Source of the DNA: Prostheceraeus crozeri
Taxonomy: Eukaryota > Platyhelminthes > Polycladida > Euryleptidae
NCBI GenBank assembly: GCA_907163375.1
Contig: CAJQUW010006311.1
Span: 51,699-115,698 of the forward strand
DNA length: 64,000 nucleotides
Direction: 5' to 3'
Shown here: piece after piece, positions 23,601 through 35,389 of the stretch
Position numbering within the stretch: the first letter of the stretch is position 1
Layout of the letters: each line of letters begins with the position of its first letter
Made by a program: the position numbers and the translations under genes
Notes under the pieces: generated by a model
The model's database searches: none
The model's input: the letters and a program-made list of their open reading frames with translations, nothing else
What the model was told of the DNA's origin: nothing

Positions 23601-24950
23601 AGCGAAAATGATGAAAATTTTCTGACGTTACCCAAAAACACCATAGGTCAAGTAATCACGAATAGTAAAAATGAAATAATTTCCATTTCATTCAATTCCT
23701 TCATATCATGCCCTTCTTTAATTACAGCGAAGCATCGGGTAAGTTGAAGCATAGTTCGATGTCATCAATGATTGGGCATATTTTTCGAATTTCCGTTTCT
23801 GCTTTTCTATAAATAGAAGACTTTGTTATGTTTCTGATTTCTTGAGTTACCGACCGGTAAGGCCATAAACCTTAATCACATTAAACGATTCTCAATAATG
23901 TCACAAACAGAACTTTCACACATAAGTATTAGGTATTTTGTGTTTCATAGTATATGCCCATGATACCCCAGTAGGATGCCCATAATACCCAATATTTTTT
24001 TCGAAAGAAAAATGACACATTTTCGATTTTTTATATGGACGAGCAAAAAGATGTTCAATTACCTTTTCACTACAATATATCGTCAATTAATTAACTTATC
24101 TATGATACGGGCATGGTAGCAATACCAATGAATCATTTTGGCGGCCTCAGCGGGTCCTAATCCTTAGCATGCCCATAATACCCCCGTCTTCCTCTACTAT
24201 TAATTTAGATTGCTTAACACTGTGCATGTAGTATGATAATATTCATGACTTAAGAACTATCAAAAAATTGATGTGAGTCCATCAGAAAACCGCTAAATTC
24301 GAATATATACTCAATTGCGTCGTTGCAGATGCCTAGGTTATAAAAAGGAGTTCTTACAATATGTAATGGACAAAGTAGGCTATACTACGTTGCAAATATT
24401 TCTCAGAAATTTCGGTCTAATGATGACAGTGTGGTCCCTAAAACCTCTGCGATTCCGATATTTAGACGGTCAAGTTATCCACAATATATATCTTTTCTAT
24501 ATCTTGAACACATAGCGTACATATAACCATGAAAATTCTACGTTTTCCATTATCTTGCAAAAAGCGATGAGTGTTAATTTTGATGAGGCACAGGTTAGAT
24601 GCAATCAGCAGCTTCTTATTTGCAAAGTGCGAGGGCTTGGGAAGACTGCTGTGCGTTGTGCCGGGCGATGTGCGTTGTTTATGGTAAAGTATGCTTCACT
24701 CTATCCAGTAAGTGCACTCTATTCAATTCTGATGACCTTCACTGATGAATTTCGCTTTTTAAACAAGTTGATTTGATATAAAACTTGTTTGAACACGATA
24801 CTTATAGTTGCCAAGTATTCGCCAAAACATCTTAAGTCGTCTAAAGTGAGACTTAATTGACAAATCATAAGAATTGCAGAGTGCCAATTCGCCTGGGCAT
24901 AGATTAGAAAAATGTCCACAGACTTGAACAATTTAAGAATTGAATTACTT
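20603..24950. other. 4.3-kb interval with no recognised gene
   Basis: Only short frames without motifs. It holds three TAGGCCTA palindromes (22369, 22643, 23092) and three GCCCATAATACCC or GCCCATGATACCC phrases between 23.95 and 24.18 kb. Confidence 0.5.
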
Positions 24951-25000
24951 GACAGCCGTAGACGCGTTTCGTCTTGCAATGACTCATCAGTGGCAATGTC
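24951..25000 (-). ncRNA. Hammerhead ribozyme (Penelope-type, minimal)
   Basis: Reading the minus strand from 25000: outer stem I strand GACA and GCC, core CTGATGA, 3-bp stem II GTC/GAC around ATTGCAA, core GAAAC, very short stem III, then GCGTC where cleavage after the C is expected (opposite 24961), and the other stem I strand GGC and TGTC. All invariant core positions are present. Minimal hammerheads with tiny stem III are known in Penelope-like elements, where they often act as dimers. No reverse transcriptase is visible nearby. Confidence 0.75.
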
Positions 25001-25440
25001 AATAATTAATTAACAGATATTCATTTCGTGTGTAGATATTGTCTAAGTCATAGTGCTCGTAGTTTGATAATATTAAGAATTTTTATTGAGCCGAACCATG
25101 TCATGGACAATATCATGTATCTTCTCTAATTTTGACCATAGAAATATCTGAAAAATATATTTAATTACGAAAGCATAATGTAGGCCCATAGGTTAAGCAA
25201 AGTTTTAAGTCCAAACTTACCCATTATTGCCTGTCTATACCAGGTAGCCTATAGTAAGCCTATCTGGAAGTTCGCATAGCATGAAAAATATAATAAGGCA
25301 AATAAAGTATCGAATTTCTTTGAATATAATTTGGTTTATAGAGTGTGAAAGCTCATCTATGAATTCGTACTGCATATAAGCTGTTGACATTGTTATTGAC
25401 TTATTGTTTATTACCATTCACGAAAATTGAAGAAACTGCT
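25001..25440. other. Interval upstream of the zinc-finger/recombinase gene
   Basis: AT-rich. A possible acceptor (gatgcattttcag) precedes the first exon near 25457. Confidence 0.35.
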
Positions 25441-25456
25441 GATGCATTTTCAGATG

Positions 25457-25985
25457 ACACAATTATTTTACAAGACTCAGACAACAGTTTTGTTGAACAA
25501 TTTCTGGATGATGAAGAAGGAATACAAGAAGGAGCCAGTGGATTCGCTAAAAGTTTCAACAGTGAGATTGATATTGATGAATCTTTGAACAGGTTGCGTA
25601 GGAAACCTGGAAGAATGTACCTTTGTCCATTTCTGTCAGAAAATGGCTCGGTGTGCCATGTTATAGTCGAAAGTCGACTTACAGAACATATTCAAAGGAA
25701 ACACTCTAACTTAATAACGAATGACAAGCCTATAAGTATCCTGAAAAATGAAATCAAACAATACACAGTCACTGAGTGCAACGTACCGAACTACACGGCC
25801 TGTCCGGCTTGCAATTGCCCTCAGAGAAATAATTATTTACAGAGACATCTGCAGAGGATACACTGTATAAGCAAAAGAAAAGTATTGCCAACTGAAAATG
25901 AAGAAGCACTTTCTAGCGTAAAAAGATGATTTTGGAAAAAGCGGCACTGGAAAATGAAGACAACGATATTTTCGTGGATTTTAAG
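25457..25985 (+). pseudogene. C2H2 finger exon of a tyrosine-recombinase-like gene
   Basis: An open frame with an acidic start (FLDDEEGIQEG) and two zinc fingers: CPFLSENGSVC ... HIQRKH (Cx9C, Hx4H) and CPACNCPQRNNYLQRHLQRIH (Cx2C, Hx4H). A frame change near 25.92 kb leads into MILEKAALENEDNDIFVDFK and a donor GTGAGG at 25986. Phase joins exactly to the next exon. The fingers probably bind DNA; an N-terminal finger module in front of a recombinase-like domain is a layout I have seen in uncharacterised proteins of aquatic animals (from memory). Confidence 0.6.
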
Positions 25986-26751
25986 GTGAGGCCATTAAAA
26001 TGACAACAAGTGTAAGTGATACTACATTTCATTGACATATAATAAGCACTCATCAACCAGTTACGGTTTGAAAAGTATCCTTATCCTTAAATCTGACAAT
26101 ATACCCACATTCAGACAAGTCAACCACTCAATAACAATCATCATCGGGATAGTTAACAGCTATAGTACCACTAAAAGCTGATTGGTACGAAACAAGCTAA
26201 CGAAATGCAGATCCTGTCAGACAGACTTAATGTGGCTTCTTTAACGATATTCCACCGATGCTATTTTGGTACACGTAGCAATACACTTTATGACATTGTC
26301 TCAAAGCCAAAAGTTTTCTCAAGATGTTGGCAGAGAGCTGGCAGTCTATAGCATGCCATCATGATGATCAGGATCGAAACCGCATCACTGAAGTCATTCA
26401 TTTAGTTTCTTTGCTCGTACTTCTAAGTTGTGGAACTAGTTTCCATTTTCTTGTTTCCCTGACCAATGCAGCCTACGTTTCCTTCAAAAGACACATGAGT
26501 CGTTTCCTTAAGTAACAGGAAAACTTAAGCTTACTCTGTGAAACAGTTAATTAATCTTGCTAAATATCTTTGTAGTTATTCTTGTATCATATGTAATTGT
26601 ATTATTATATTTTCATTGAGTGAAGTCTTCAGGCCTTGATTTGGCTCTATTGCTGTGCCTGGGGTGATAATATACTATAATTAATATACGTAATATTAAT
26701 GAAATATGACTCAGTATGTGCCTGTAATATTATTTCGTTTTGTATTTGCAG

Positions 26752-27110
26752 GAGTTCTTAACAAGCTGGGGTGGTGGAAATTTACAAGAGGTCACAGCAG
26801 CGGCCCGCATCAGATACTTAAAAAGACTGATGTTGGCCATCAACGAGATGGATATTCAGCTCGTCCTATTAAATGTATGTAATCGACAAAATATCTCGGA
26901 CTACCTCGGAGATTTGGCAGCCCAATCACCCAGTATCTGCACTACAACAATTGCTGCGTTGAGTTCATTGCTACGATATTTGAACTGCAGGAGAATGACT
27001 GCAATAAGAGAACTCCAATTGCTAGAGAGCTAAAAGCAGCTGATTTTCAAATCATTCAATGGAATAAAAGTAATTGTGTTAACAAGAAGAAAGCCAATGC
27101 CAGACTTCGG
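26752..27110 (+). pseudogene. Exon 2: recombinase N-terminal (core-binding-like) domain
   Basis: Acceptor tatttgcag at 26751; the exon starts EFLTSWGGGNLQEVTAAARI, then LKRLMLAINEMDIQ and TTTIAALSSLLRYL, an all-helical stretch like the SAM-like domain of tyrosine recombinases. One frame change near 26.98 kb leads to RELKAADFQIIQWNKSNCVN and a donor GTAAGT at 27111. Confidence 0.55.
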
Positions 27111-28015
27111 GTAAGTGATACAGCACCGGTGATGACAATTTGACCGAGAATGTATGTACAAGTTGGCACTTTTCTAAATGTTTTTCAAAGGGCTGTCATT
27201 CAAAACTATGCAAACGGAAGGAGTTCCAAATTGAGAATACACCCAAAAATAAACGTACATTAATTTCAGGGTGATTGACTGAATACTTCACGAATAGTCG
27301 TATTTTGAAAATAGCACTTTGAATTTCTGCAAGCAAAAAATCTAAAATTACACATTGTGTGGATTTGTGAATAAGTGAGAGTATAATAAGGTTTTTAGGT
27401 ATAATAAGGTTAAACGTAATTGGTTTTAACAGCAGGGAATATTATTTTGCTTCAGTCGTTTGTTACTGTTTTGTCTTTGTCTACATGCAAGCGTGAAGAA
27501 AATTCATGGCTGCAGTTTCCTAATTCAATGTTCTGAATGAAATTGTAAAGGGCCTGTTCGAACGGGCTTAGTTGCGTCGTCTTTAGTTTCTATCTAATCC
27601 AGCTGTTTCTCGCAGGAAATTATTGCTCTTTTCACCATCTTCTGCTTGATTAAAGAAAAATGCTTTCCATTGTATGCGTTTGATGAAATGTTCTACTTTT
27701 GATTAAATTTTTCAGTATAATTTTTTCGTCGGAATTGGAATGGTCTTCATTGAATAATCGTGATGTTTTTGTTGAAGATCCATGGTAAACCAGAGTGCTC
27801 AATGATAAATTGCGAAGCTTTTAACACTACGCAAAGTAGGATTTTAGAGCCAAAGTAATTCAATTAAAATATCATATAATTTAAAAAAGTTATTAAAAGT
27901 ATACTTGTAGTTTCACGGCTTCATACACAGATTGTCAAACGTACATCACTTGAAAAGGAATGCAATGTTTTTAAACATATCTTGCTTCTTGAAATAAAGG
28001 GCAGTTATTGTTATT
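27111..28015. other. Intron of the recombinase-like gene, first part
   Basis: AT-rich; no feature before the foldback at 28016. The whole intron would run to 29366. Confidence 0.4.
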
Positions 28016-28232
28016 CATTGCTTTTGGAAGCTACCCATGTTTGATATAAAAATAAAACCCAATCACATTTACTAACCCGAACGCTTTCGGTCCACGATCA
28101 CGGGATGAAATATCACCCGAATGACTTATTCAATCTCTTTATCATGGTCAGCGATGCTTGCCGAAAACGTTCGGGCTAGTAAATTTGATTGTTTTATTTT
28201 TATATCAACTTGGGTAGCCTCCAAAAACAATG
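28016..28232. mobile_element. Foldback/MITE with ~73-bp inverted arms
   Basis: The left arm from 28016 (CATTGCTTTTGGAAGCTACC) and right arm ending 28232 are inverted copies, including TTGATATAAAAATAAAAC and CCCGAACG.TTTCGG. The minus-strand phrase GGACCGAAAGCGTTCGGG resembles 3' ends of Penelope-like elements. It lies in the presumed intron between recombinase exons 2 and 3. Confidence 0.75.
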
Positions 28233-28968
28233 AATTACTTTGGTTCTGCTTGGAGTAACTTTAGACTTTGTAGAACCTATTAAACGAGACATGTCTGCCA
28301 TTGGTTCATTGATGAGCTTAGTTAAATAATAAATAATCATTAATGTCTACATCTTCTATTGATAATGGACGAAGTTAACATCTGAAGCGTCTTGTACATC
28401 AAATTTTACCAAACAAATCTTATATTAAATTAACTTCGTATCTTCCGACAAGTGTGGCATTGATTTTAATCAACTCAACAAGTTCCTCAGCAGTTCCTGA
28501 TTTTGAAATTCATAAACATAATTGCTATATTTTACGTTTCATGTATCATTCGGACATGGAATTAAAGTGATGACAATATAATTGGTGTTAATAGCAATAC
28601 ATCTTCCAGAGAATGGTATATGAAGATACTAAGCGTACCTTATGAAGGAACAACTATACCTTGAATTATTAGCTTTAACTTCTCTAGTGTGATTTTCTTG
28701 TCCAGTGGAGTGCTTGTCGACTGCCTATCCATCACCTTTCCACGACATCTGAGATCTGTTTAAATAAACTGTTGAAGTGAAAATGGAATATAATAAAAAT
28801 GCTAATAATAATAAATCGCTTTATTGAAGGACAATCACAACCCCTGTATTTAGAGTCGCATGGTATCAAGTTAACATATAGGACACACTTGGCAACATTC
28901 ATGATCATTTTTTCGTTTTACACATTTATTGAAATTATCAAATTCTTCTTTGTTAAAACTGGTTGGAA

Positions 28969-28992
28969 GTGGGTCAACGACACTTGACCCAC
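28969..28992. repeat. Short perfect hairpin
   Basis: GTGGGTCAA, six bases, TTGACCCAC. The function is unknown. Confidence 0.7.
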
Positions 28993-29366
28993 GGAACATG
29001 GGTCCCGTAAGGAGACATGAGTGCATGTAAGTCGTGAATTATATAAGCATATAGCCTACTTATTCCGATTTATAAATTTTATTCATTTGAATTTTTAAGC
29101 TCATGCAAGTTGATTGCTTCGTATTGACCCTTTTATACTCGCACAATGCGTAAAAAAACAGGGCATGAACGTAAAATAAAAATGGACTGCACTTTTCAGT
29201 ACGTCTTCTCGTCAAAACAAATCTGTTAAATAAAAGACGATGTTTTGTGCAGTTTTTCTTTGGTCAAGTTACCAAGCATACCTGACCAGGAAAACCAGAC
29301 TTTTAAAACTAATTTCAAGTTATCGCATATTTTCGTTGCATCCGCTGAAAACCTTTTTCATTTCAG

Positions 29367-29889
29367 GTTGAATTAGATGACAAACTCTTGTGTTGACGAT
29401 GATATTATTCAGTTAAATAGAGTCATGCCCACACTACGAAGATATGCAATAAACATGAATGATGACAAAAAGATGGCGCATTATCTTTCGGCTGAATTCG
29501 TATTTGGCTCAGCAATTGCAACAGGCCTGATGTTGCAACAAACGCAACCATAGCTGAATTTTTGGCATGGAGACAGGAATGTGTGAATCAATTCCGTGTG
29601 CATCGACATAAAACTGCACATATCTACGGCCTTCAGTGGGTGACAATTGGGGAGGATGTGAGGCCGATTCTTCTAAAATACGGTGAAATGAGACTTTCGT
29701 CTTTCAAAGGTGTTGAAATTCAACCCCATCCTTATATAACCGGAAGTGGAAGAAATTTTGAAGATACTTCTCCACCCCTATTCAGTCTTGGAAGTTCGGG
29801 GTTCAGTTCTGTATGGAGAAACATACGAAACAGATATGGAATATCTCATATAACTCCCACAAAGTACCGACATTATATCGAAACGAAGG
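29367..29889 (+). pseudogene. Exon 3: tyrosine-recombinase-like catalytic domain
   Basis: Acceptor tttcatttcag at 29366, donor GTAAGC at 29890. Frames carry VELDDK, then after frame changes NRPDVATNATIAEFLAWRQE, VHRHKTAHIYGLQWVTIGED and GISHITPTKYRHYIETK. In this little-described family NRPxV supplies the presumed box I Arg, HKT the beta-hairpin Lys, and T-x-x-R-H the box II Arg. No exon with the nucleophilic Tyr was found. The breaks make it a relic; whether it is a Crypton-like transposon or a domesticated gene is open. Confidence 0.6.
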
Positions 29890-31185
29890 TAAGCCATAAT
29901 CATGCACAATGGTTTTCAGATGTTTCATGTTAAAATTGGATGCTATTTGCTTTAACCACTAGTGTTATCTCCTGAAATTCTAGGAATATAAAGATTCAGG
30001 AAATAACAGGAGTAGTATACTAATTACTCATTGACTTCTAATAGTATAAGGAGCTATAGTGGCTGGCAGGCCAATGTCTTCATTTACTTTAGTATTAACG
30101 AATTCAGACATGTTACTGATCAGTTCAAAATCGCTCTGCTCCGATTCACCTCCCACTTCAGTTCATCTCCGCTCCAGATCCCTGATATTGGATATTATTT
30201 TTCAGGGCAAGGAGAATTTGACAGCTGACCAACAATTGACACTCAGTGATCGATTTGGCCCATAGGCCACAAGTCGCTAGACAGAGCTACCAGGCGAACA
30301 CTGCGAGACTGGCTGCAGCTGCAGTAGTTTGATTTCAAGTAGTATCAGTAAGTAAAAAGCATTCCTCGGCCCTTGGAACTCCTTTCTTAAAACTATTTCC
30401 ATGTCTCATTCTAAGAACTAGTCTATGCGTGATCATGCATTGTACTATAGAATACATTTACCAGCATTTAGGAAAGGAATACGTATGCAGACACAAAAGT
30501 GGAAAGTGATCCAATAAGAGCATGCGTGAAATATTTTTAGCTATTGTGGTTTTTCATTATTATTTGTGCCATGTGAATTGCTCTACATGCCATATCAAGA
30601 ATCTCGAGTCTATTCTTGCATATTAAAAAAATCCCTGGGACAACCTGTATAATTGACTTGATTTGAGCGTGTTGAATTGACTTGTGTTTCTCATTGATTA
30701 AATCTCTAGAAGCTTAGCTGGGTCTTCACTATTCATCAAGTTAAAATTAACTTAATTGGATGAATAAATTTTTATTCGTAAAAATTGTGCATCTGTTCTA
30801 CATATCTTTGTGATTGTTAAAAATCTAAATTTCTTGGCCACACCACTGCACTGGCTCCCTCCAACTAGAAAAGGTCAGAGACATTTCAAACATATAAATT
30901 CAAAACATACATTTTGATGACCCCACCGCCAAAAGAAATCGATGGCGCCCCCCTCAAAAATTTTCCGGCAGCGCCCTTCCCCTACTGGCATATAGAATTG
31001 TACAACAATTATGGAAAATATTGGGCGGGCCAGATAAAATGTATGTGCCTGGAAATGGCGCGCGGGCCGAGTTTTGGCAGCTTCAATGTGTTCGTTCATC
31101 ATTATGTTTGCTTATGGCTCTGCATCTCCACAAAATATGTTTCTGTCTATGCGCAAGGTTCAGTAGATGTACTTATTTTTCCTTA
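29890..31185. other. Interval with no recognised gene
   Basis: Short frames at 30.03-30.27 kb lack motifs. A GC-rich patch at 30.93-31.08 kb (GGCGCCCCCCTCAAAAATTT) is unexplained. The last exon of the recombinase-like gene was not found here. Confidence 0.4.
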
Positions 31186-31191
31186 TTTCAG

Positions 31192-31930
31192 ATGGATGGA
31201 GCTCATTTCGATCAAGGAGTTCTCAGAGATGACGGAATTCCCGGTGATGATGGGGTTTCCGGAGATGATAGAGTTGCCAGAAATGACGCAGTCCCAGAAG
31301 AGATGAGTTCCCAGAAATGACGCAGTTCTCAGAGATGATGGAGTTCCCAGAAATGACGCAGTCCCCAGAAGAGATGGAGTTCCCAAAAATGACGCAGTTT
31401 TCAGAGCTGAGGGAGTTCCCAGAAATGACGCAGTTCTCAGAGATGATGGAGTTGCCAGAAATGACGCAGTCCCCAGAAGAGATGGAGTTCCCAGAAATGA
31501 CGCAGTTCCCAGAAATGACGCAGTCCCCAGAAGAGATGGAGTTCCCAGAGATGACGCAGTTCTCAGAGATGATGGAGTTCCCAGAAATGACGCAGTCCCC
31601 AGAGATGACGCAGTTCTCAGAGATGATGGAGTTGCCAGAAATGACGCAGTTCTCAGAGATGATGGAGTTGCCAGAAATGACGCAGTTCTCAGAGATGATG
31701 GAGTTGCCAGAAATGACGCAGCTCTCAGAGCTGATTGAGTTCCCAGAGATGACGCAGTTCTCAGAGCTGATGGAGTTCCCAGAGATGACGCAGTTCCCAG
31801 AGATGACGGAATTCCCTGTGATGACGCAGTTCCCAGAGATGACGGAATTCCCTGTGATGATGGAGTTTCCGGAGATGATGGAGTTGCCAGAAATGGCGCA
31901 GTTCCCAGAAGAGATGGAGTTCCCAGAGCT
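31192..31930. repeat. 18-bp minisatellite, higher-order 36 bp, about 40 units
   Basis: Monomers alternate between CAGAGATGATGGAGTTCC and CAGAAATGACGCAGTTCT types. As 18 is a multiple of 3, several frames stay open on both strands (for example repeats of EFPEMTQFSEMM). An acceptor-like ttatttcag lies just before it at 31191. I read it as a minisatellite, with a small chance that one frame is translated. Confidence 0.9.
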
Positions 31931-32078
31931 GGACAAGTGGAATCTGTTAGTGGATTTACCGAAGAAAATTCGGGTGAAATGCTTTGTGATGACGCAGTCT
32001 CTAGCTTTCCATCGGTAGCTGGGTTGCGGCTGCAATCCATTATCTACGCTCCAGACAATATAAAATTTTCTATGGAAA

Positions 32079-32312
32079 GTGACTGATGTCGAAGATGTAG
32101 GCATCACAGTAACATTTGCTACTATGAACAGATACGGTATTCTTGAATGGCCGGATACGGATGATGTGGCGATCTTGGACTCGACTCGTGTTTTCCGTAT
32201 TTCGGATCCCCTTGTAATAAAATTTTCAGCAAGACGCCCAAGTGGCTATAAATTAAACGAGAAAGACGTCGACATGGCAAATAGCCACTTTTTGAAACAT
32301 ATTGCGTGCTAA
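32079..32312 (+). CDS. Possible terminal exon of an unknown gene
   Basis: A 77-codon frame ending in TAA at 32310 (LWKVTDVEDVGITVTFATMN, RYGILEWPDTDDVAILDSTR), with balanced composition unlike the repeat beside it. It looks like a small beta-rich domain but I cannot name it. No start is certain; it probably follows a splice acceptor. It lies 2.2 kb downstream of the recombinase exons on the same strand. Confidence 0.3.
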   Translation: MTDVEDVGITVTFATMNRYGILEWPDTDDVAILDSTRVFRISDPLVIKFSARRPSGYKLNEKDVDMANSHFLKHIAC

Positions 32313-32763
32313 AAAAAAACAGACAATTTTTCCTGTTTCTGTAATCAATGCCTGGATACACATGTTACATTATCACGGCCTTTAAGAACATTTTTCATGT
32401 ATAATCCAATTTTCATCTCAAAACTGACAGGAAATCATCGCAATAACTGTCATACCTCCAACAATTAAAGTACTGCATAATTTTACATAAGTATTTTTTC
32501 CAAATTTTGCGACTGTTTAATTACTATTCAAATAAAGTAAATCAGTGGTTTCCAAGCAATGAATGATAGGCTATGGTATTTTAATCTTTATTTGAGAATA
32601 TAAAGTTGAAGTGACAAACACTCAAGCGCCTTCAATCGCGTGTACTGCTTGCGCATAATTTCTCTCAAAGCCATCGGTCGGGATAGCAGTATTCAGGAAA
32701 AAACTCAAGGCACTTCGACCGTATATTCAATAAATTAAAATAATGCAATAAAAGCAACCCAAA

Positions 32764-32785
32764 TTTCGGCATAAGCCTTCGACAG
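32764..32785 (-). ncRNA. Hammerhead-like hairpin downstream of a GIY-YIG scrap
   Basis: Minus strand CTGTCGA, stem GGC/GCC around TTAT, then GAAA. It sits about 100 bp downstream of the Penelope-like endonuclease fragment on the same strand, which supports a Penelope origin. The core is degenerate. Confidence 0.45.
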
Positions 32786-32885
32786 GGGCATCAATAATGT
32801 CATGTAGCACACAAAATAACGCTTATCTGTGAACTTTGATTACCAATCTCTTCGGCTTTCGATTTTGCGACGGTTCATAGTGACC

Positions 32886-33045
32886 TATAAATTTCTACGC
32901 ATGATAGTCCATTGTATGTTTGCAGCGTTGATAGAGCCATGACCTTCTAAATGCTGAAAAACTGCTGAATTTTCTTTCGTTAAATGTTCTGTGACACGAG
33001 AGTGAATAGTTCGTGCAGATTCACCAATGTAAAAAGCGCTAATAT
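32886..33045 (-). pseudogene. Penelope-like element GIY-YIG endonuclease fragment
   Basis: The minus strand reads SAFYIGESARTIHSRVTEHL then TKENSAVFQHLEGHG, a GIY-YIG nuclease start (YIG, then Arg in xRxxEH) with the spacing of Penelope-like retroelements. Only about 51 codons are open and no reverse transcriptase core is seen upstream; the adjacent frame at 33080-33283 may be remote linker sequence. Confidence 0.65.
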
Positions 33046-33290
33046 TCTACAAGTGATTTTGAAAACACAAAATTTCATATTACACATATTGGATGTAGGC
33101 TACAGCACATTTGCAAGTTTCAGAGTTTTTGTAAAAAAAAAATTTTTGTTGCTTCCGTAATTTACAACGTAAATGTCTATGTTTAAAAGAAAGTTGAATA
33201 TGATCTGCCAGGTTAGTTCTGCGGAGCAACACTAAGTGTTGTCCGTTTAACACTTGAGTGTTTCCATTTAATTCTCTCTCCATGGAAAAG

Positions 33291-35389
33291 CAAAATCAGA
33301 CGCAATTTATCATTATTTTCTAATACTCTTAAGTATTTATATGAACATCTCATGTACTGTCATGCTATGTAAATGCAAATAATAACTAGCAGGACTGTTT
33401 CCAGCAATGCTGGATTTGAATCCAGTATCGTATTGCTGGATATCCAGCAACAAATAGTAGTGCATAGAAAAGGCTGCGAATACGGTAGGCCTACATGCTG
33501 ACTACATGTTGAGGAAATAGAGTGTACATGTAACCTAATAAGTATGCTAACATTTACCCCCCCCCGAAGGGTAAGAATTTAGTGCAGCGATTATGCGTAA
33601 AACGATGAAGCATGGAGCACTGCAGTAAAAATGGGCGATCCTACCCGAGATCCGGACTCGAAAGCTCGAGTTTCGGGTACAACAATTTAGAAATCGGGTC
33701 GGATTATCTCTCTGCATAAATCCGAGAAAATCCGGAAAACCCGAATTCGGGTTTTTTCGGACTGGAGGAAGCAGATTTTGGAAAGATGTCAGAACTTATA
33801 AATATTATTTCTTGGAAAGGTTGATAATATATTTCATGATTGCATGTAAACAATAGATTTGATCAAAACTTTGACCTCGTGCATTGTTCTTACCGCTAGA
33901 ATCTAATTTAGAATCTAACAAAATAATGAGGATAATTAATATTTGTTGCCCTTGCTTACTTATTCAACAAACCCATGATCGCATGAAGCGTGTATCGACC
34001 ACACACAGAGACGACATTAGGCGCTAGATTCAAAACAGCTTGAAATATTTTACCCTCCCACATACCGACTAACTAGTCTCGACTGAAAAAGTTCCTCCTG
34101 AGGACCTCATATTTTACTAAGTTAATTCGTGAAATAAACGTACTTTAAATGAGATATTAGCCATCCCTCTCCAGCTTAGATTACATAATGTGCTAGATCT
34201 TAAATCCAGCAATCGTGTGTGCTTCATGTGGTGATTGGAAACATGGTGTAAAAGTCTTTTTGCTATCTGAATGAGCAGACTGATTCAATAGAATTTTCTA
34301 ATTAGGCCTTTTATCCTTTTTAAAAATTATAAAGTTGCGTTTTAAAAGAATTTACTGTTTGATCATTTTGTTCTTTATTTACCTTTAAGCACTTTGTGAT
34401 GTTTAAAAAAATAATTGCATATCGTTACTTTTAATTTTAGGCTACGTTTAATTCCAGCTTCAAGAAGACAAGCTTTACTCTGTTTATTAACCTTAAAGTT
34501 GACATTATAATATATTACTGATTGCATGTCCATTACTCCTATTTCATAAAAAATATTATATTTTCCGTTTTATTGCATTAAATAGTTGTCCACCGTTCCG
34601 CTTAAATTGTCAAATGGTCATTATTTCTAAATTGCAGTCTCTTAATGGGTTGTAGATCATCTACAAAACCACTCTCGGCTCAGATTGTGTGCCAGATATT
34701 TTATGTACGCACTCTGATCCCTGAGTGGATTGACGTGGATCATTCATCTGTTTATTGAAAAGAATTCTCGGATATGTCGATTGCTGGTAAATATGTGAAC
34801 TTCATTTTCTTACTACAGGACGTATCTGTCACATGGATTTATCGACTTAGCTATGCACTCTTACTGAATGCAGTGATCATAATTGAAACCTTTAATTCTC
34901 AGACTCCAGACATTCACATGAAGATTTCGCTGGTAGAGACGGTGGTTCATCGCCAAACGCAGCCTTTAATTGAAGAGTCCTCGTCTCCAGTACACCGGCT
35001 CGGTAAGTTCAACCGAAATTCGTCGGATCTTAATGTTTTAAAAGAGAAATGTGAGATAGCTCTATTATTTCATGTCTTAGCGTGACGCACGGAGTCCTAT
35101 TTGATCCTATTTAATTAGCCCTATATAGCAGCTATTTCATCTATGCACGTGATATACATAGTATCACATTCATGCTCAGTGGATGACTATGCATGCTACA
35201 CACCAGATAGGTCATTCGTACCTAATGGATAACTACTTCATGAGGCATGGATTGATTAGGTATGATGCATCCATAAACCCCCTCAAACTACATGCATGAT
35301 CATACATACTCATGCAGAAGCTCCAAAGAGCATGTGTGCATAATGCACGAGATAATCATCCAAGATTTAGCCATGCTCAGGAAGACAGG
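33291..35389. other. Interval with no recognised gene
   Basis: AT-rich. It includes small inverted motifs at 33.40-33.45 kb (CCAGCAATGCTGG, TTGCTGGATATCCAGCAA) and a patch of repeated CCCGA/TCGGG phrases at 33.64-33.77 kb that could be an eroded hAT end. Confidence 0.45.

Noticed and set aside
31183-32107. Long Ser/Thr/Gly-rich minus-strand frames (285 and 294 codons)
   Set aside because: By-products of the 18-bp minisatellite; no motif, and open in parallel frames.
33640-33780. CCCGA/TCGGG-rich patch resembling a hAT subterminal region
   Set aside because: No partner end or duplication was found within reach.
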